Source of the DNA: Gottfriedia solisilvae
Lineage (GTDB): Bacteria > Bacillota > Bacilli > Bacillales > Bacillaceae_G
DNA length: 64,000 bases
NCBI RefSeq assembly: GCF_002128405.1
Contig: NZ_NETJ01000003.1
Span: forward strand, 434,001-498,000
Reading direction: 5' to 3'
Shown: one piece after another, positions 52,601 to 62,200 of the stretch
Numbering within the stretch: position 1 is the first letter of the stretch
Layout of the letters: every line of letters begins with the position of its first letter
Made by a program: the position numbers and the translations under genes
Notes under the pieces: model-generated
What the model was told of the DNA's origin: nothing
Databases searched by the model: none
The model's input: the letters and a program-made list of their open reading frames with translations, nothing else

Positions 52601-53836
52601 ATGAAGGAACTAAATGGTTTAATTCAAAAAGAAAACCTGACAATATTAGGTTCGATTATTAAAATCAATCGAATGAATCAGAATATGAGTCAACAAGCTT
52701 TAAGTGAAGGTATTTGTGTTCCGTCGTATTTGAGTAAAATTGAAAACGGTGAAGTAGTACCTAGCCTAGAAATGATAAGGTTATTGTTTGGTGAGTTAAG
52801 TATTGTTTATCAAGACGGTGTAGAATTTCTACAAGAAACTAGAAATCAGCTTGAATTATTTTTTGAGGAATTAAATTTAAATGGTTTTATCAAATCAGGC
52901 GAGATTTTCAAACAGCTAGAACATAATGAAGAGCAATTAATACATTCACCCCTCATCATTGATTACTATATGGCCAAGCTAGCTTTTTATTGTGGGAGAA
53001 AAGAACAAGACCAATACATGAGTGCAAAGAAGACGATCCAATACGTTGAAGGATTACTGAATCGTGTTCAAAAGCATAGATTTCATTTTTATGAAGCCAT
53101 TAATCTCTATATCATTGAAAAGAACTTAAAACGTTCGAAAGATGAATTAATGCTCGCTCAGCAGTCTATGGAAACAGGTCATTTGTATTATTTTTTAGCA
53201 AATGTTGAATATAAATTAGGCAGTTATTATGGAGCGGTCATCTATGCAGAAAAAGCATTACACTATTATTTGGAAGAAGTAAATATCATTAATGTGAGCT
53301 TAACTCATCAATTTCAGGGATTATTAATCTATCAATTAGGAACGAAAGACTTATATGAGCGCTTTTTTGAAAAATCGATTAGCTATGCTAAGAAAATTAA
53401 TAGAAATGACATTTTATTATCAACACAAATTCTTTACACTTACATCTTAATAAAAGAGAAAAATGCTAATGCGACTGAGCAATTAAAGCAAATTTCTAGT
53501 ATTGTGTTGACTGATGAAGCTCAATCCGAATTCAAAAGTTACTTATTTTTACTGGAGTTACTGCATGCAAATTGGAAGGGGCATAAATCGGAGAAATATA
53601 TGGATGTTGGAAGTCAGAGTCCGTTTTTTCAAAGTTTGTATCATACTTATGAAGAATTATTTGCGACAAATACTGTAAGTAAGGAAGCATATCAGGAGCT
53701 AAAAGATTTATATGAAAAAATCGGACATCAAAATTTATTCTGTGATTGTTTACTAGATGATTTATGGATTTCTTATGTTGAAAACAATCGACTATATAAG
53801 CAAGCCTACTTAAAATTGAAAAAAGATAGAATGTGA
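52601..53836 (+). CDS. XRE-family regulator with TPR-like sensor domain
   Basis: 411 residues. Helix-turn-helix at about residues 15-70 (MNQNMSQQALSEGICVPSYL, then SKIENGEVVPSLEMIRLL), followed by ~340 residues of helical, TPR-like sequence. This layout is shared with the RNPP peptide-sensing regulators (PlcR, NprR, Rgg and relatives), but no direct peptide-binding residues can be assigned. The MFS exporter gene follows 116 bases later in the same direction and is a plausible target. No strong ribosome site: the ATG follows TGGGGTTATTTT. Confidence 0.75.
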   Translation: MKELNGLIQKENLTILGSIIKINRMNQNMSQQALSEGICVPSYLSKIENGEVVPSLEMIRLLFGELSIVYQDGVEFLQETRNQLELFFEELNLNGFIKSGEIFKQLEHNEEQLIHSPLIIDYYMAKLAFYCGRKEQDQYMSAKKTIQYVEGLLNRVQKHRFHFYEAINLYIIEKNLKRSKDELMLAQQSMETGHLYYFLANVEYKLGSYYGAVIYAEKALHYYLEEVNIINVSLTHQFQGLLIYQLGTKDLYERFFEKSISYAKKINRNDILLSTQILYTYILIKEKNANATEQLKQISSIVLTDEAQSEFKSYLFLLELLHANWKGHKSEKYMDVGSQSPFFQSLYHTYEELFATNTVSKEAYQELKDLYEKIGHQNLFCDCLLDDLWISYVENNRLYKQAYLKLKKDRM

Positions 53837-53893
53837 GAAACTAAGCGCAAAAAATACATTTTAAAGTAAGAACTAAGCTAAGTATTTCTCACA
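53833..53893 (+). repeat. Inverted repeat across the regulator stop codon
   Basis: GTGAGAAACTAAGC at 53834 and GCTAAGTATTTCTCAC ending near 53893 are imperfect inverse complements separated by about 30 AT-rich bases. The left arm contains the TGA stop of the XRE-TPR gene. No T-run follows, so it is not an ordinary terminator; it may act as an operator or attenuator before the MFS gene. Confidence 0.5.
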
Positions 53894-53952
53894 GACACCG
53901 CATATCAAAGAACCTTATCGTGCTCTATAATGAGTTCGAGGGGGTGGAAAAG

Positions 53953-55224
53953 ATGATTCAAATACTAAAAAATAAGAATTTCTTATATTTTTTTAGTGGC
54001 ACATTTGCATCAAGCATTGGCGATGTGCTCTTCAATTTTGCAATCGGACTATATATCTTACATTTAACCCATTCAGCATTTCAATTATCTTTATACGGTA
54101 TGATTGGTGCAGTCACATGGTTAGTCTTAACGCCAATAGGAGGAGTTTTTACTGATCGCTGGGATCGCGTAAAGATTATTTATATGACTGAATTTATTAG
54201 AGGAATAGCTGTCTTAGGTTGTGGTATTAGCATGATTATGCTAGATGATCAACAAATGATTCTCTATATTTTATATGTAACGACATTCATCATAGCAGTA
54301 AATGGTGCATTATTTGCACCAGCATCACAAAGCTTAGTACCATCTATTGTAAAAAAGGATGAACTTCTAAAAGCAAATTCATTAATGTCATTAACTTATA
54401 GCATAAAAGATGTTTTTGGAATCTTATTAGCAGGCGTAATGTATGCATTATTAGGACCTACGATTTTAGTCATCATCAATGGGGTGTCATATTTACTTTC
54501 AGGCTTTGCAGCACTTTTTATTAAAGTTATTGGAAATCATGAACAATCAGAAAGTAAAAATAATGTGTTTACTGATTTAAAGGCTGGTATTGTCTATATC
54601 GTTTCAAAAAATAAACCGATTTTATACTTACTATTGATGGTAAACATTATCAATCTAGCGAATGGACCAATTCAATCCGTTTTACTGCCATTTTTAATGA
54701 AAGAGTTTATTAAAGCACCAGAAATGCATTTATCATATCTTTATTCTGCATCAGCACTAGGTGGGGTATGTGGTACAATTGTCATCTCAAAATTAAATAT
54801 ATCAAATCAACCTTTTAAACTACTAAAAGCGTCATTTGGTTTGATGTTCATTGCCGTTATCAGTCAATTTATATTTTTCCTATTATTTAAATCAAATGTA
54901 TTAATTTATCCACTATACATCGCACTATTAATAGTTGTTTTCGTCGGCAGTGGAATGATCAACGTATGTATGATGATCCCCATGCTAACGTATGTTCAAA
55001 AAGTAGTGAACAAACAATATTATGGTAGAGTCATGGCAATATTCTCTACATTATCAGCCATCACAGCACCAATTAGTATGATGCTTGGCGGATTTTTAAT
55101 CGACCAATTTAGCATTAGCACCTTGTATATCATGTCAACTAGCATTCTACTTATAGCAATCATATTAAGTCGATTCTTTAATGAAACTGAAAACCTAAGC
55201 GTAATGGAAGAGCGGACAATATAA
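53953..55224 (+). CDS. MFS exporter (MdfA/macrolide-efflux type)
   Basis: 423 residues from the ATG at 53953, which follows GAGGGGGTGGAAAAG. Twelve membrane spans; the conserved MFS loop GGVFTDRWDRVKIIY between spans 2 and 3 and the start ILKNKNFLYFFSGTFASSIG are typical of the multidrug/macrolide efflux subgroup. Substrate unknown. A weak promoter (TATAAT at 53924) may lie between it and the regulator gene. Own terminator. Confidence 0.85.
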   Translation: MIQILKNKNFLYFFSGTFASSIGDVLFNFAIGLYILHLTHSAFQLSLYGMIGAVTWLVLTPIGGVFTDRWDRVKIIYMTEFIRGIAVLGCGISMIMLDDQQMILYILYVTTFIIAVNGALFAPASQSLVPSIVKKDELLKANSLMSLTYSIKDVFGILLAGVMYALLGPTILVIINGVSYLLSGFAALFIKVIGNHEQSESKNNVFTDLKAGIVYIVSKNKPILYLLLMVNIINLANGPIQSVLLPFLMKEFIKAPEMHLSYLYSASALGGVCGTIVISKLNISNQPFKLLKASFGLMFIAVISQFIFFLLFKSNVLIYPLYIALLIVVFVGSGMINVCMMIPMLTYVQKVVNKQYYGRVMAIFSTLSAITAPISMMLGGFLIDQFSISTLYIMSTSILLIAIILSRFFNETENLSVMEERTI

Positions 55225-55263
55225 AAAAGCAAGCCTGTGGCCACAAACCATAGGCTTGCTTTC
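55224..55263 (+). terminator. Terminator of the MFS gene
   Basis: AAAGCAAGCCT / AGGCTTGCTTT stem with a loop of about 15 bases and short T-run. Confidence 0.75.
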
Positions 55264-55295
55264 TATTAAATTGCGATCATGTCAGATAAAATAGT

Positions 55296-55324
55296 TTGAC
55301 TTCATAATTACCAAATTTTATAAT
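55296..55324 (+). promoter_or_regulatory. tRNA-Val promoter
   Basis: TTGACT (55296-55301), 17-base spacer, TATAAT (55319-55324): a consensus SigA promoter 20 bases before the tRNA. Confidence 0.9.
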
Positions 55325-55343
55325 ATATTTACATTCATATCAT

Positions 55344-55416
55344 GATTCCATAGCTCAGCTGGGAGAGCACTACCTTGACAGGGTAGGGGTCGCTGGTTCA
55401 AGTCCAGTTGGGATCA
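55344..55416 (+). tRNA. tRNA-Val (anticodon GAC)
   Basis: 73 bases. Acceptor GATTCCA / TGGGATC, D-arm GCTC..GAGC, anticodon stem CTACC / GGTAG around loop TTGACAG (anticodon GAC), T-arm CTGG-TTCAAGT-CCAG, discriminator A. The 3' CCA is not encoded. Transcribed alone, with a terminator (GCTCAAACC / GGTTTGGGC plus T5) just downstream. A broken integrase gene follows, marking it as the likely attachment site of a former element. Confidence 0.95.
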
Positions 55417-55426
55417 TAAAAATGAG

Positions 55427-55466
55427 AAGGCTCAAACCTAAGTGTATCAAGGGTTTGGGCTTTTTC
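55427..55466 (+). terminator. Terminator of tRNA-Val
   Basis: GCTCAAACC / GGTTTGGGC with a 13-base loop and TTTTT. Confidence 0.85.
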
Positions 55467-55544
55467 TTTGTTTTCAGTTACTTACATTTTTTGTAATGAA
55501 TATTATGCATTGCACAAAGACTGCACAGAAACTTCACGAGCATT

Positions 55545-56664
55545 TTAATTTAAACCAAATTTTTCATCAAAACGATCAGCTGTATTCTTCTGCATTTCTT
55601 CATTTGAATGTGAGTAAATACCAAGTGTTGTTTCAACTCTTGAATGACCCATTCTCTCGGCTACAATTTTGGGGTTCTCACCCATTCTCATTAAAATAGT
55701 CGCATGAGTGTGGCGCAAATTATGAAATGGAATGACAGGCAAATTCGCTTTTTTGATGAGCTGTTTAAATTTACGAATTAAATTTCTAGGCTCTAAGTAA
55801 TTGCCGTTCATTGCACAAATAACTAAATCGAGGTCTTTAAAGTTCTTTATTTTTGATTTCATTTGATCCTGATCAGTTTTATGCTTTTGTAATGAAGTAA
55901 TGACGCTTTCTGAAATAAAGATTTCGCGAAGCGAATGATCGGTCTTTAGCTCTTTTGCAAGAAGTCCTTTATTTATTTTTTGATCGTACTAAGTTTTCTT
56001 CAACATAAATGACCCCTTTTACTAGATCAACGTTACGCCATCTAAGAGCTAAAATTTCACCACGACGCATTCCAGTAAAAATGGCTAACTAAAATGGGAT
56101 TAAGTAATTTTCTCGTTCGCACACCTCTAAAAAAATCTTTGCTTCATCAACAGTCCAAGTTTGTTTTCGAGTTTTAGAAATTCTCGGAGGTGTAGACTCT
56201 TTTACCGGATTTGTTTTAATCAATTCCCACTGCAAAGCCTTCTGAAATGCTTTAGATAAGATGTTGTGCATAATTTTTACATACGCATTCGATAAACCTT
56301 CATTTAATTTTGAAGCATAAAACTGATCAATGTCGTAAGTTGTGTTTTTTGCTAAAGGTGTTGATTGAAAATATGGAACTATATGGACACGAATTATCGT
56401 TTGAGCCTTTTCAAAACTAGTTATTTGAACTTCACTTTTGTAAGTAGAATTGACCCAACTTGTAATGTAGTCTTTAAATAGATCTTTCGAAGGTTCAATG
56501 AAAATTCCTTCATCAATTTCATTTTTAAGCTTAGTCATTTCTTCTTGTGCTTCACGCTTTGTTTTAAATCCACTACGGTATACTTGTTTACGGTTACTTG
56601 TTTTTGGATCTATACCGGCTTCAATTCGAAATGACCATAACTTACCTACTTTTTTGATAGTCAT
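55545..56664 (-). pseudogene. Broken phage-type tyrosine integrase
   Basis: Joined frames give about 370 residues, normal for an integrase of this type. N-terminal arm-binding domain (MTIKKVGKLWSFRIEAGID), core-binding domain (FKDYITSWVNSTYKSEVQIT), then the catalytic domain. It reads ENYLIPF, hits an in-frame TAG at 56086-56088, continues IFTGMRRGEILALRW (catalytic Arg), and shifts frame near 55970 after RSKNK. It ends NLRHTHATILMRMG and MGHSRVETTLGIYSH with the HxxR, His and Tyr nucleophile all present. Two lesions, so inactive. It points toward the tRNA-Val gene 130 bases away. Confidence 0.92.
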
Positions 56665-57377
56665 TTTAGCACCTCCAATTTCTGATGGAGGTAGGGTGTA
56701 ATTATTAGTTTCCTCATTTTAAGGGTTCTTATCCAACTACCATGAAAAAACCTTACGGTATTCAGGTGAAAAAGTGCATAACTAAAGAAGACGTCTTTAT
56801 TTTATTTTTAAAAAGCGTCCTTGTAAAAAAATATATTAGTGGTTGATGGATTAATTGACTTCTTCGATCGATACAGAATACCCTAATTTTTCAAGTCTTC
56901 GAACTGAATGACGGACCATTGATACTTCTTTTTGTTTGTCATAATAATCTCATCCTAAGTCCTTGTACATTTCTTTCCTAGTGAGAAGATAATAGGCGAT
57001 TCTTAACATGGTATGGGCTACTACTATTCCTGCTCTTTTCCTACCTTTTTGTGCTGCTGTTCTTCGATACATAGCTCCTAGGTAGATCTTGGATGCACCA
57101 ATTAATGAACGGTTTGCCTTATTGGAATAGATGAAAATGGTGATTATTGTTAATATGCTTAATCAACTAATGCATGCTTTAGTTGAACAAAAAATCGACT
57201 GTAAAGTCGATTTTTTTTGCGCTAATTGTAGTTTAGTTGAAGAAGAATTCTTTTAATTGACGGTGGCTTCAAAATCAGTTAATATTATCAATGTTAATAT
57301 AAACAATAGTAATATAAATAGTGTAAGTATTAATATATCTATTTAACATCATAAGTAAATATAGGAGGATAACTAAA
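56665..57377. other. Decayed region with IS remnant
   Basis: No intact gene. Contains the IS110-type transposase remnant (56851-57130), a plus-strand terminator-like hairpin at 57189-57218 (AAAATCGAC / GTCGATTTT plus T-run), and AT-rich sequence leading to the permease gene. I looked for a second copy of the tRNA-Val 3' end that would mark the far side of the lost element and did not find one. Confidence 0.6.
56851..57130 (-). mobile_element. C-terminal remnant of an IS110-family transposase
   Basis: Minus-strand translation gives NKANRSLIGASKIYLGAMYR, then KGRKRAGIVVAHTMLRIAYY and YKDLG, an in-frame TGA, then DYYDKQKEVSMVRHSVRRLE and KLGYSVSIEEVN before TAA. The rGxxrAivvvAH...Y.dLG.dYyd...RRLE.LGY pattern is the conserved end of IS110-type transposases. 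Only about 90 residues remain and one stop interrupts them. Confidence 0.7.
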
Positions 57378-58520
57378 ATGAAAAGTCTATATTTATCCAT
57401 ATTAAAAACACCTAGCGTTATTATTGGTTTAATTACCGCAGTTATTTTTCAGGTATTATTTAGCGTTATATGGCTTACAGGATATGATCACGTTACTGAC
57501 CGAATTGACCAATTTAAAATTATTGTTGTTAATAATGACTCCAAAATCGGAGTACAAATAGCAAAGAATTTAGATAAGAGCTTGAAATTTAAGGTAACAC
57601 AGTCTACAGTTTTAAAAAGTGCGATGGAAAAGCTAGATGACCGTGAAGTTCAAATGGTTATTAATATTCCGAAAGATTTTACTGATAAACTTCAAAAAAA
57701 TGAAATGGCTAAAATCGTTTACTCTTTAAATGAATCAAATCCAAGTATGTTAAAAGGGGTAATGCAAACAGTAGAGAATAAAGTAACTGCTACGCTTAAT
57801 AAGGAATTAGTAAAGTCGGGTTTGCAAGTTACTTTTGAGAATATGAATGTACCCTTGAATCAATCAAACGAATTGTCAAAACATCTATCAGAACGAGTGC
57901 ATCCTGTTGTTAACAATATTAATAAAGTATCTAATTTTTCAAGATTGATGGTTCCAATGATGTTAGTTATGGCATCTTTTACTGGTTCAATGTTATTTAT
58001 TTTAGAAATAAATAAAGCGTTTAAAGCTTACAAGAATTTGTACAATCGTTGGCAAAAATTTGGGAGTAGAGTTCTTTTAATAATCACAGCTACCATCTTA
58101 ATTTCTACTTTTGGAACTATAATGGTTAATTTAATGGGAGTGCATTCAGATCAAGGTTTTTTAACAATGTGGCTTTTTCAAATAATGTATGTACTAACTT
58201 TCTTATTTTTAGCCCAAGTTCCATTTTTTATTGTGAGTGATGCAGGTGGATGGGTAAATATTGCTATGTTATCGATTCAACTATTATCGTCTGGTACAAC
58301 CATCCCAAGAGAGTTATTATCAAGTTTTTATCAGACTATAAGTAACTTTTTACCAGCAACTTATGCAGTTGAAGGAATTATGAAACTGGTTACTGGTGGA
58401 TCGTCTATTACTTATGAAATAATTATGCTTTGCAAGATATTAATGGTTATTATTGTAATTACTTTAATACTAGTAACTCTTCAAAGGGAAAATAAGAAAG
58501 ATAAAATTCTAACAGTATGA
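57378..58520 (+). CDS. ABC-2/YhgE-like membrane permease
   Basis: 380 residues. One N-terminal span (residues ~12-35), an extracytoplasmic domain of ~150 residues (VNNDSKIGVQIAKNLDKSLK, MVINIPKDFTDKLQKNEM), then about five spans ending in a cytoplasmic Lys-rich tail. The arrangement fits the DUF3533/YhgE-Pip group of ABC-2 type exporters. No ATP-binding subunit is nearby. TAGGAGGATAAC before the ATG. The PadR regulator gene follows 59 bases later, probably in one operon. Confidence 0.78.
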   Translation: MKSLYLSILKTPSVIIGLITAVIFQVLFSVIWLTGYDHVTDRIDQFKIIVVNNDSKIGVQIAKNLDKSLKFKVTQSTVLKSAMEKLDDREVQMVINIPKDFTDKLQKNEMAKIVYSLNESNPSMLKGVMQTVENKVTATLNKELVKSGLQVTFENMNVPLNQSNELSKHLSERVHPVVNNINKVSNFSRLMVPMMLVMASFTGSMLFILEINKAFKAYKNLYNRWQKFGSRVLLIITATILISTFGTIMVNLMGVHSDQGFLTMWLFQIMYVLTFLFLAQVPFFIVSDAGGWVNIAMLSIQLLSSGTTIPRELLSSFYQTISNFLPATYAVEGIMKLVTGGSSITYEIIMLCKILMVIIVITLILVTLQRENKKDKILTV

Positions 58521-58579
58521 AAGTGGTATATGTTAATTTTAAAATTAAAGGAAGTTCAGAAATGTTTGAGGTGTAAAAA

Positions 58580-59110
58580 ATGAACATACAAAATGTTATT
58601 CTGGGATTTTTATTCGAAGAACCAATGAGTGGATACGATATTAAACGGATAATGGAGGTATCTGTTGCACATTTCTTTGATGCTTCTTTTGGAGCTATTT
58701 ATCCAGCTCTTAAAAGAATGGAGAAAGAAGGATTTGTTAAAAAGGAAATTATTCAACAAGAAGGGAAACCGAATAAAAATTTATTTGTGATTACAGATAA
58801 AGGAAAAGAAGAATTTATAGAGTATTTGGAAAGTCCAATAAATCCAACTATTATGAGATCAGATTTTTTAATCCGATTATTTTTTGGAAAATTTACGAAG
58901 AAAGAAAATATTATTAAATGGATGGAAAACGAAAAAAAGCACTTAGAACAAGAATTAGAAAATTTATTAGAGGTACAAAAAAGTTCACCTGATACCGATA
59001 AATATAAGAAAATAACAATAGAGTACGGTCTGGAATATTCAAAAATGACAATAATTTTATTAGAAGCAAAAATTAAGCTTTTAAAAGAGGAAGATCAAGA
59101 AAGATTGTAA
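58580..59110 (+). CDS. PadR-family transcriptional regulator
   Basis: 176 residues. N-terminal winged helix MNIQNVILGFLFEEPMSGYD..FFDASFGAIYPALKRMEKEG (residues 1-55), then the C-terminal Vir_act_alpha helices (residues ~95-176) used for dimerisation. PadR proteins repress neighbouring detoxification or efflux genes; here the likely target is the upstream permease gene (inference). The AT-rich leader of that gene (57280-57360) has several near-repeats but no operator I can name. Confidence 0.88.
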   Translation: MNIQNVILGFLFEEPMSGYDIKRIMEVSVAHFFDASFGAIYPALKRMEKEGFVKKEIIQQEGKPNKNLFVITDKGKEEFIEYLESPINPTIMRSDFLIRLFFGKFTKKENIIKWMENEKKHLEQELENLLEVQKSSPDTDKYKKITIEYGLEYSKMTIILLEAKIKLLKEEDQERL

Positions 59111-59190
59111 AATCAAATGTTGGTATGGATTCTACATCCAACTTCAATTCTATGATAGAAGTGAACGACAAAACAAAAATTGAATCTAAT

Positions 59191-59227
59191 AAAAAGTGGT
59201 TGGTACAAAGACCAACCACTTTTTTTA
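59191..59227. terminator. Bidirectional terminator between padR and the protease gene
   Basis: AAAAAGTGGTTGGT / ACCAACCACTTTTT with a 6-base loop and A/T runs; shared by the convergent genes. Confidence 0.92.
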
Positions 59228-62200
59228 TTAATTAATAATTAGTTTATATGGTGTTGCGCTTGCATTTCCGTTAGAATCTTCAACTTTAATGTAGTAGTTT
59301 CCTTTTTTGAGGTTAACATTAAAGATTTCGTAGTCTCCATTGCTGTAATAGTCAGAAAAGGCGACTTGTTTTCCTTTTGAATTGTAAACTGTAACGATTC
59401 CGTCAAGATCAAATGGGACATCTAACTTGATTGTTCGTTTGCCATCACTATTTTGTACTAGTTTGTAAAAGTCTGAATCTCCTTTATTGTTTGTCATATT
59501 GATATAACCTTCATTAGAATACTTGCCGGCCTGGAATTTTAAGGAAAGAGGTTTGGTTGGTACATTGTTTTTTACAATAGAACCAGCATCCTCATCCTTC
59601 GTTACTACTTCATTTACTGTAAACGTATAGGGAGTTAGATTTGTTTCCCTATTAAAGTAGTTTTGTATTTTAAAGAAGTATCCCCTTCCTTTTTTAGCTC
59701 GGAAGGAACTAATTTCAGGTTGATTATCATAAGAGAAGTCTACGATAGAAACGTTATCTTTCTCTTTCTCTTCAAGTTTCTCATTACCATTCGTGTCCTC
59801 GTAAATAAAAAACACGGAGTCAAGATCTCTTTTCAATTCTGTATGAGCGTTATTATATTTAATAGGAATTGACACTGGTTGTTCAATTGCACTATAAATA
59901 CTTGTTTTATCTGGCTTGAAATAGAAAGTATCAATATCACCAATGGACGATAAGTTGCCTACTATCGGTTTAGTGTTTATCCTCTTAGCGGTATTAAATG
60001 TATCGTTATGCTCAAAGCTATCATTTGTGTTCTTATATTTAGTAGAAATTTTGAATTCATACGGATCAAAACTTGATCTGTATGATGAATCATTTAAAAG
60101 GATGTAGTATGTTTCACCTTTTTTTAGCCCAATATTGAATGGATTTTTCGCTTTCAATCCTGTTCCATCAACCGAGTTTGTATCCAAGCTTGAGTAAATA
60201 GAATCGAGATCATTAATTCGATCACTGTATTTATGGACAAGGGAAATTGGAACATTATGTCCTTCTTTATCCTTAAATTTCATTTCAAAAACAGAGTTAT
60301 CTTTTGGTGTAAATTTAAACCAATCTTCATCGCCACTGTACTGAAAAGAACCTTTATATGTTTTATCTGATTCAATAGGAATCGCTTTATCTTTTACTAA
60401 ATCAAAATAACTTGTTAATTTATTATTTTGGTAGTCCGGTTTTATGAATTTATCATAAATTTCCTTGTACTTATTAAAGAATCCATTTTCTTGTGATCTG
60501 GTATTTTCGTTTCTTTTTCCGGCTTGCGGGAAACTATCTTCATCCGGCGTAATATCTTTGATTTCAAAATCAACTTGATATGGTTTTTGAGAAGTATAGC
60601 TTCGTGTGAAATCAATCTCTTTCCCGATAAGTTGATCGTATTCACTAAGTAAAGGCTTGTTCGTCACCTCTAAAATATATTCCATCCCAGGAGAAGCGGT
60701 CATTGAAGCAGTCTCTGATTCACCGTATCCTATAGATTTAAATTGATCAACAACATTAATACTTTCATGGGTTGTGCCATCCTCGTTTACAACCTTATTA
60801 ACCATATGTAGCCTAAAGGATGAATCCATCCCTTCAACAGCAGATACATGGAATTTTAATACTTTTTCTGGTTCCCCAATATTTCCGGGCACCTTAAAAC
60901 GATAATAATCAGAATCACCAGGAATAGGATTTTCTTGTCTAGACACTGACGAAGTCGATAATTCATCAGTGAAGTAGTTAGTAAGCGATGTTTTATATGG
61001 AAGTGAATCTAGGATAAAGGGATTTTCCATTGTATTACCATCATCATGAAGTTGATCTTTACGGCTTACAGAAAGTGAGTATTTAGATTTCCCATCTTCA
61101 TTGTATTGTCCAAAGGAGTCTTTTAAAGCAATTACAATCGTACCTTTTTTCGGTGCTTTGAAGTATGAACCTTCAGCCATTCCAGCCTTACGATCATTAA
61201 CCTCTAGTCTATACTCGGGTGTATTTGCTCCTTCTGGATAAAATTGTAATTCATATTTCAAATCATATTGAGTTTCACCTTGAAGACTTATCTGGACATT
61301 CTGATCCTTTTCTACAGTTAACTTATAATAATCCATTTGTTCAAGTTTTTTCAAAGCACCAGTAACTGTTGTTTCCGTTGATAAAGTAAGGGGTTTTGCT
61401 TTTTCTAAAATTTGATCATCCTTCACAACCGAATGAGCCGGAATCTTTTTAGGGTCGAAAGACAGAAGTTTAACAAGGTCGATCATTCCGTAACCATATT
61501 TTGCATCGAATCCTTTTTCCCCTAAATCTTTTGCGGTATGCGTTAAAATATAGTTCACTTGATAAGGTGTGAGCTTCGGATACTTAGATAGTAATAGGGA
61601 AACCGCACCTGTAACCATAGGAGCCGCCATAGATGTACCGCTCATATGTACAAATGTTGATCCTTTATCAGGTGAATAGACTGTCGAGTAAATGTTATCT
61701 CCAGGCGCTGTAACATCGACAGAAGGACTGTATGTTGAAAAATTCGCCAATTTATTGTCCTTATCTGTAGCTCCAACGCTTATAACGCCATCATAGGCAG
61801 CTGGATATTCTATATTTTCAATCCCAGAGTTACCAGCTGCAGCAACAATGACAATTCCTTTATCAATTGCTTTTTTTACAGCATCTTTTACGATAGGTGA
61901 TGGACTATAAGAACCTAAACTCATATTGATAACGTCAACATTTTGTCTAATCGCTTCTAAAATACCTTCAGCTATAACATAGTCAGTACCAAAATCAGAT
62001 TTGTTAAACACGTCGATCGTTACTATTTGAGAATTTGGTGCGATTCCATAGCCGCCGATACCGTTATTTTTTTTAGCAGCAATTATCCCTGTAACATGAG
62101 TACCATGGGAATCAGGTATTCCTTTTTTAATAGGGTTCATGGCATTTTTATTAGCGATGATTTTATTAACAAGTTCAGGATGTTTCGTATCGATTCCAGA

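Noticed and set aside
57150-57377. Looked for a direct repeat of the tRNA-Val 3' end that would mark the far attachment site
   Set aside because: No match to GGTTCAAGTCCAGTTGGGAT beyond the tRNA itself within the window.
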